NCBI RefSeq assembly: GCF_958298935.1
Contig: NC_084940.1
Location: 9,330,001 to 9,394,000 of the forward strand
Direction of reading: 5' to 3'
Length of the DNA: 64,000 nt
DNA from: Phragmites australis
Taxonomy: Eukaryota > Streptophyta > Magnoliopsida > Poales > Poaceae
Every line of letters begins with the position of its first letter. The first letter of the stretch is position 1. This document shows, piece by piece, positions 58,936-64,000 of this stretch. The notes beneath the pieces were generated by a model. That model saw nothing but the letters and a program-made list of their open reading frames with translations. It ran no database searches and was not told where the DNA came from. A program made the position numbers and the translations under genes.

Positions 58936-59559
58936 AGCCTATCGACTAGCAACTAAACTGACACCCATATCGGTGTCTATCCGAGGACCTATCGGCACGT
59001 AGAATACTGACAGACCTTTTCTCCGCATTCCTCGTGTCAACAGGCCCTCGGACCCAGTGCCATATAGGATGGCGATATTCCGCGTGCCGATAAGTACCTA
59101 TTTTTACAATTTTGTTAATTTTTTATATTTTCTAAATAAAATAATATCATTAAAAAACCTAACTCAGCCGGCTATATTGGTCTAAATCATCTGATGCTAT
59201 ACGGTATTGATAGAGAATGAAGATAGCTAGTGACCAGAACAGGTCCGTTTGACTTTTCAATCAATAAGTAGCACCATGACACCATTTATTGGCCGGGCCG
59301 GAAAGAACGAAAAATTTACTAGTTTTATAGTTTTACTATTTTTGATGAATTGTTTTCTATTCGATGTGCACGTCATTGCTGATGCCGAGCACACATCACC
59401 GCCCTTCTGGTGGTTCTGTTCATGCATGTTGAGCTCCAAACAGCTGAGCTCGAGCGAGCCTACCCGTCTAGCCTCGTGCACACGCTACAAGATTCCCAAG
59501 ATTTCCTTAGTGTCTTTTTACGATGACAGATAATTATTATCCTTCTTTAGAAATTTTTC

Positions 59560-59788
59560 TTAAGTGACCGAGATTTTCTAGTTTATTTAGACATATTTCA
59601 AGTGTTATTTAGTAATAGCCGACGATGATGTTTTGTTAGAAATTATTGGTCGGTGATTTTATGTTGCTATTGTGTTTTCACCCTCGAGAAATGTTCAAAT
59701 TATACTTAGAAAACCCTTGGCTACTTCAGGGCAATAACCATCGGCCATTAAAAAAAACACTCGAATTTTATTTAAAATCTTGTAGTGT
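59560..59788. mobile_element. CACTA-like right terminus
   Basis: The sequence ends AAAATCTTGTAGTG (inverted: CACTACAAGATTTT). Repeated CCGACGATG, GGTCGGTGA and CATCGGCCAT words precede it as in subterminal regions. The matching left end is not found; the repeats at 58859-59095 might belong to it. Confidence 0.4.
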
Positions 59789-60599
59789 CAGTATAGGTCT
59801 AAGTGGAGTCCTTGGAGCATAGTGTCAACAACCGCATTTTGATATTAAAAACCTTGTACAAAAGTTCAAGCCGGGCTCGAAAAGGCTGAATAGCTATCCA
59901 TCAATATAACATCTTGTGCAAAAGCTCGGCTCGATAGTTTAGGAAGAAAATATTAAGCGAAAGTAAGTCGAGCTTTGACCACACTATTCAAGCTCTAAGC
60001 CGTCATGTTTGTGAGTTTAGGTAGGCTCGAGCTCAACTCCTTTGAAGCTTGAGCCGATAGAGCTCGGGTAGCTCGTGAGCCATTGAATGCGTGAATGACA
60101 CATGAGCCCCGACCAACGTGGATATGTACAGTAACATTCAAGGGATTTTTCAAATTTAGCACATGAAGAATTAACCTGCATGGCATACTAATTGGAGCAT
60201 GTCTGGATAAGTGGGCGGTTGGAGCCAATTCCTTGGATTAGTTGTTCATGAACTCATTTCCCTGTAAAATTCGAAGATATTTGGTCTAATCCATGCTACA
60301 AAACAAGCAATTATTATTCCTCAATGTTTCCATTTTACATTTTCTGTTAGAATTTTGAAAGCTAAATATTTGGTCTCTCCAATTTTGAATTTTTCAAGAA
60401 CAGTACACGTCCAAAATACATGTTTAAAAAAACAATTGGTGCTTTTACAAACCGCCAACAATTGCTTACGGCAAGCATCAATTTGTTTCAGACATGCTCG
60501 ATTAATTCTTTGAGGTTTAGTTGACCGTCCTAGCTAGTTTACCAATAACTTATGGTCAGTATTATCTGGACGTTCATGTTTATTTCTTTGACCAAATCG
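59789..60599. other. Spacer with GAGCTCGAGC-type words
   Basis: 59870-60080 is rich in GGGCTCGAAAA, GAGCTCGGGTAGCTCG and related words, some inverted, suggesting a degenerate non-autonomous transposon. The rest is AT-rich. No gene is supported. Confidence 0.3.
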
Positions 60600-61960
60600 G
60601 ATTTCGACATCCAAGTCAAATCCGAGTCATATTATGACATTCGTATTCATGTCCAGTAACACCAACTATAACATGCACGAGTACAGCTAGAGATCATCAG
60701 TGATAGATCCAAGTGCAAGTACCGTAATCCCCTTCTGTTTGTTATACTTTGAAAATAAGAGCTCTCGATTCCGTGAGACCATTAATTGTGATTAAATTCG
60801 AACCAGTTCATCATCCTGATTTTCTGTGGATTCGCAAAGACCGGTATGCACGAAGTTAATGACATACGACCAATAGCTGCCTAAATCATTTGTTGAATTG
60901 TCCACATTACGTATTTATATGAAGCTGATTCAAATTAAGTTTGTTTTAACTTGAGAGTGTGAACGCACATTGCATACATGCTGACGTGTCGTTCTAATCG
61001 CCTCGAGAACGACAAAATCGAATGATCTGTGGATATTTGAGAAGGGCATGAAATTTTTTGTCTCTAACTTGCCCCAGAACCTTTTACAATCTTTTGACAG
61101 GTATTGCGCAATAGTGCTTATGTTTTTCTGAATCCAACTTTTGACAAACTTTTGATGGAAAAAACTAAAAATATTTCGATTGAAATGTTTCTCATATATA
61201 GGGCCTAGTAAAGGTCCATTGGCCCACGGCATGACACGTGGTATGTCATATACAGTGCTGACAAACCATATTTTATTTTGGTTCTATTTCTTATCTTTTA
61301 TTTTCAGAAAATCATGTACGTACAATCAATTTGACTCTTTATAGCCTGACTTGACATTGACAACCTTATCTACAATATTATTATTTTAATGTTAAAATGA
61401 GACATCATGTTCGCTGTCGAGGGTTAAAAATCAAATATAAAAAAAGAGTTCATTTAAAATACAATTAATCAATAGCTAAATTTATAATAAAAAATAATAA
61501 ATTCTTTTTAAATTTCTACTAAGATAATAAATTAAGAATTACTGTATTGCTTAAGGTCATCACATCGAGCAAAAATCAAATACCTAAATAAAGAATCCAT
61601 ATAAAATACAATTAATCAATAGCTAAATCCAAAATAAAATAATATTTTTTTAAAAATTCTTACTAATATAATAAATTAAGAACCACTGTGTAGCTTAAGG
61701 TCATCGCATTATGTAACCAGCAGACAAGACATAATTTTTTTAAATTCTTATTAAGATAATAAATTAAGAACCACTTTGTAGCTCAAGTTCATCGCATCAA
61801 ACGGCAGCAGACAAGGCACAACACGCAGACAAAGTAAATATATTCTAATTTTGGTTGGGCTAGCTGACTAGACCTGACATATGATTTTGATAGTTGATAA
61901 AAATATATATGAATTGAACCAATATATATATTCACCTCACTCTAGTCATCAATTTTGTTC
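60600..61960 (+). repeat. Tandem segmental duplication, copy 1
   Basis: The segment from CCGAGTCATATTATGA (60621) onward recurs as 61977-62002 plus 63468-64000. 60660-61065 and 63485-63885 are almost identical (shared TCTCGATTCCGTGAGACCAT and many more). Copy 1 runs to about 61960, giving a unit near 1.36 kb. No gene lies within. Confidence 0.8.
61445..61815 (+). repeat. Tandem repeat, about 145-bp unit, 2.5 copies
   Basis: Units at 61445-61566 and 61590-61710 share AAAATACAATTAATCAATAG followed by CTAAAT, ATAAATTAAGAA and CTTAAGGTCATC. A third, internally shortened unit is at 61735-61815. AT-rich, non-coding. Confidence 0.75.
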
Positions 61961-62002
61961 CTATAAGATATCTGAATCCGAGTCATATTATGATATTCAT
62001 AT

Positions 62003-63467
62003 TGTCAGTGAATCAGGAACCGGGGGTCCTCGAATTCCGAGGCCAGGTCAGCAATCCGCCACACGGCGCCATCCCACGGAGTCTCCTCCGCGAGGTAAAA
62101 AAGATTAAGTCCCGGGAGAGGACGCTCGGGGCCACAGTCAGTGGCCCCCGAGTGCCCAAGTTCCCCGATGATCTACGAAGTCTAAGTGCCGGGAATAAAG
62201 TGCTCGGAAAGGTATACAGTGGCCCCCGAGCACCCGAGTCCCCCGGCGATCAGGAAAGCTAAGTACTGGGAGAAACGTGCCCGGGGCCGCGAGCGGCGGC
62301 CCCCTGGGCGCCCAAGTATCCCGAGGACCCACTGAAGGAAGTTCCGGGAGAGAGTACTCGGGGCTGCGTGCGGCAGCCCCCGAGCATTCGGTCCCCCGAG
62401 GATCCGTACAAGCGTGCCCGGGAGAGAGTGCTCGGTGAGGTGAACAGTACCCCCGAGCACTCGGTTCCCCGAGGACAAGAAAGGGCATTCTCGGGAGAGA
62501 GTGCTCGGGGAGGTGAACAGTACCCCCGAGCACTCGGTTCTCCGACGACTCAGAGAGCCCCCTGGCAGTGGCCCCCGAGGGGCCTACTGATGAGGTATCA
62601 GCCAGTCAAAGGCCCAAGGCCGTATTTAAAGAGCGCGCGTGGCCTGTCACCTCCAACTGCTCCCGCTACGCTCAGTGTCAGTCCCTGCCATATTCTAGCG
62701 GAAGGGCGTGGGGACATTGAATGCACGGGTCCCATCACATGCCATCCGGCTCGTCTCGGGATAACGTCGTAAGGGCCGAGGCGTTCCGTCTGCCGCGCTG
62801 CTGTGGCAGGGGAACAAGACAGGGCGGGCACACTGGGCCGCTCTGCGGCTGCCCGGTGGGCCCTCTCCATGGCGTCCGTTGCCAGTGCATTTATGGTGAC
62901 GGATGACCGAGCGTGGGACGCATTTTCCACCCCCGGTCACTTCGCCTAGAGGTGATGATGACGCCCTTTCCATTTATGGTGCCTTGGAACTCGTGCCTTG
63001 GAACGTTGCTGCCGGTGGGTATTTAAAGCCGTCGGCAGCACAGACAAAAAGAAGAAGAACAGCACGGACAGAACAAGCTCTCCGGCGCTCAAGAATATCA
63101 TAACAGGCTTTGAGTAGAGAAGAGAAGATCGAGAGCACCCAAAGCCAAGAGAGAAGCGCAGACCGAAGAATAAGGAGCCCCAGGCTCTAAGATAGACAGA
63201 CATCTTTGTAACTAGCAATATCCTTGAGGGATATTCTCAAGGCATTTATAGTATCCATACAGGAGTAGGATGTTACGCCTCCGTGCGGCCCGAACCTGTC
63301 TAAACACCAGCGTATTTACCCCGTTCCGCATTAGATCATTCCACCCCACCAGCCATCAAATTCATACTCATTTATTTTTTCAGCGAACATATTCAGGATC
63401 ATCATCTGACCGAATCTTTAAAAAAAGATCCCTCAGGATCCCTGTGACAGAAGTTCACTATCCGACA
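62003..63467 (+). mobile_element. GC-rich Ty3/gypsy solo LTR (Tat-type)
   Basis: Starts TGTCAGTGAATCAGG and ends CACTATCCGACA. CATAT lies outside both ends (61998-62002 and 63468-63472). The U3 part (62090-62570) has repeated blocks of CCCGAGCACTCGG and GGGAGAGAGTGCTCGG. TATTTAAAGCCGTCGG at 63019-63034 is a likely core promoter. The transcribed part has TAGGATGTTACGCCTCCGTG and CGGCCCGAACCTGTCTAAA, familiar from grass Tat LTRs. It is much richer in CpG than its surroundings. Length is 1465 bp. Confidence 0.85.
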
Positions 63468-63884
63468 CATATCCATATCAAGTAAGACCGACTATAACAT
63501 GCACGAGCAAACCTAGAGATCATCAGTGATCGATCCAAGCGCAGGTACCGTAATCCCCTTTTGTTTGTTATACTTTGAAAATAAGAGCTCTCGATTCCGT
63601 GAGACCATTAATTGTGATTAAATTCGAACCAGTTCATCATCCTGATTTTCTGTGGATTCGCAAAGACCGATATGCACGAAGTTAATGACATACGACCAAT
63701 AGCTCCTAAACCATTTGTTGAATTGTCCACATTACGTATTTATATGAAGCTGATTCAAATTAAGTTTGTTTTAACTTGAGAGTGAACGCACATTGCATAC
63801 ATGCTGACGTGTCGTTCTAGTCGCCTTGAGAACGACAAAATCGGATGATCTGTGGATATTTGAGAAGGGCATGAAATGTTTCTC

Positions 63885-63910
63885 TCACACACACACATAT
63901 ATATATATAG

Positions 63911-63945
<35 letters not shown>

Positions 63946-63955
63946 AGTATATAGG
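63885..63955. repeat. (CA)n(TA)n microsatellite
   Basis: Alternating CA and TA runs, specific to copy 2 of the segmental duplication. Confidence 0.9.
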
Positions 63956-64000
63956 ACCAATATATATATTTATATATAGGACCAAGTAAAGGTCCATTGG

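Larger units (their letters stand above)
61961..64000 (+). repeat. Tandem segmental duplication, copy 2 (interrupted)
   Basis: Second copy of 60600 onward, split by the solo LTR at 62003-63467 and continuing to the window edge. Near the end a CA/TA microsatellite replaces a stretch of copy 1 (61065-61190) before the shared AAGTAAAGGTCCATTGG. Confidence 0.75.

Overview
This is nuclear DNA from a grass, probably a panicoid cereal or relative, though the species cannot be fixed from sequence alone. The evidence is Tourist and Stowaway MITEs, several CACTA transposons, a Mutator-like element carrying a plant mobile domain gene, Ty3/gypsy elements of the Tekay, Tat and CRM-like lineages, and Sirevirus-like Ty1/copia elements. 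I found no intact host protein gene, no convincing rRNA or functional tRNA gene and no CRISPR. Almost everything is a mobile element, a gene fragment inside one, or degenerate spacer. Many longer open frames are antisense shadows or microsatellite artefacts.

Layout. 538-1221: PIF/Harbinger element (TTA duplication) carrying pieces of two unrelated host genes on opposite strands. 2043-4701: 3' part of a plus-oriented Tat element with an antisense additional ORF and its 3' LTR. 4702-10897: minus-oriented Tekay gag-protease-RT fragment split by two solo LTRs (5342-7201 and 7499-8867), each with its own 5-bp target duplication. 10898 to about 13450: a second Tat 3' end, inverted relative to the first. 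About 13480-21400: Mutator-like element with a decayed transposase and a decayed plant mobile domain gene.

22358-27125: CACTA element (ATC duplication) enclosing a Tekay LTR that itself holds a small CACTA. 27262-35154: second large CACTA (CAA duplication) holding a Tekay solo LTR (CTCAG), which holds a CRM-like element (TCAAA) reduced to gag plus the integrase C-terminus. 35178-36113: related LTR. 36501-42234: degenerate minus-oriented Tat element with near-identical 5-bp flanks. 42235-45557: AT-rich spacer with MITEs and a foldback repeat. From 45558: a CACTA end with captured gene sequence, containing a perfectly bounded 707-bp CACTA. 47472-52624 and 52625 to about 57830: two copia elements in opposite orientation that carry gag but no visible pol.

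58033-58346: C-terminal exon-like remnant resembling grass GRF zinc-finger proteins. 58859-59788: hairpin and CACTA-like termini. About 60600 to the end: a tandem segmental duplication of roughly 1.36 kb, one copy of which was split by a GC-rich, apparently young solo LTR (62003-63467).

The genes do not form a pathway. The order of nesting gives a relative history. The most interesting material is gene capture by DNA transposons (three candidate host genes), tRNA-like modules inside two CACTA elements, gag-only copia elements, and retroelements with matching 5'-LTR deletions.
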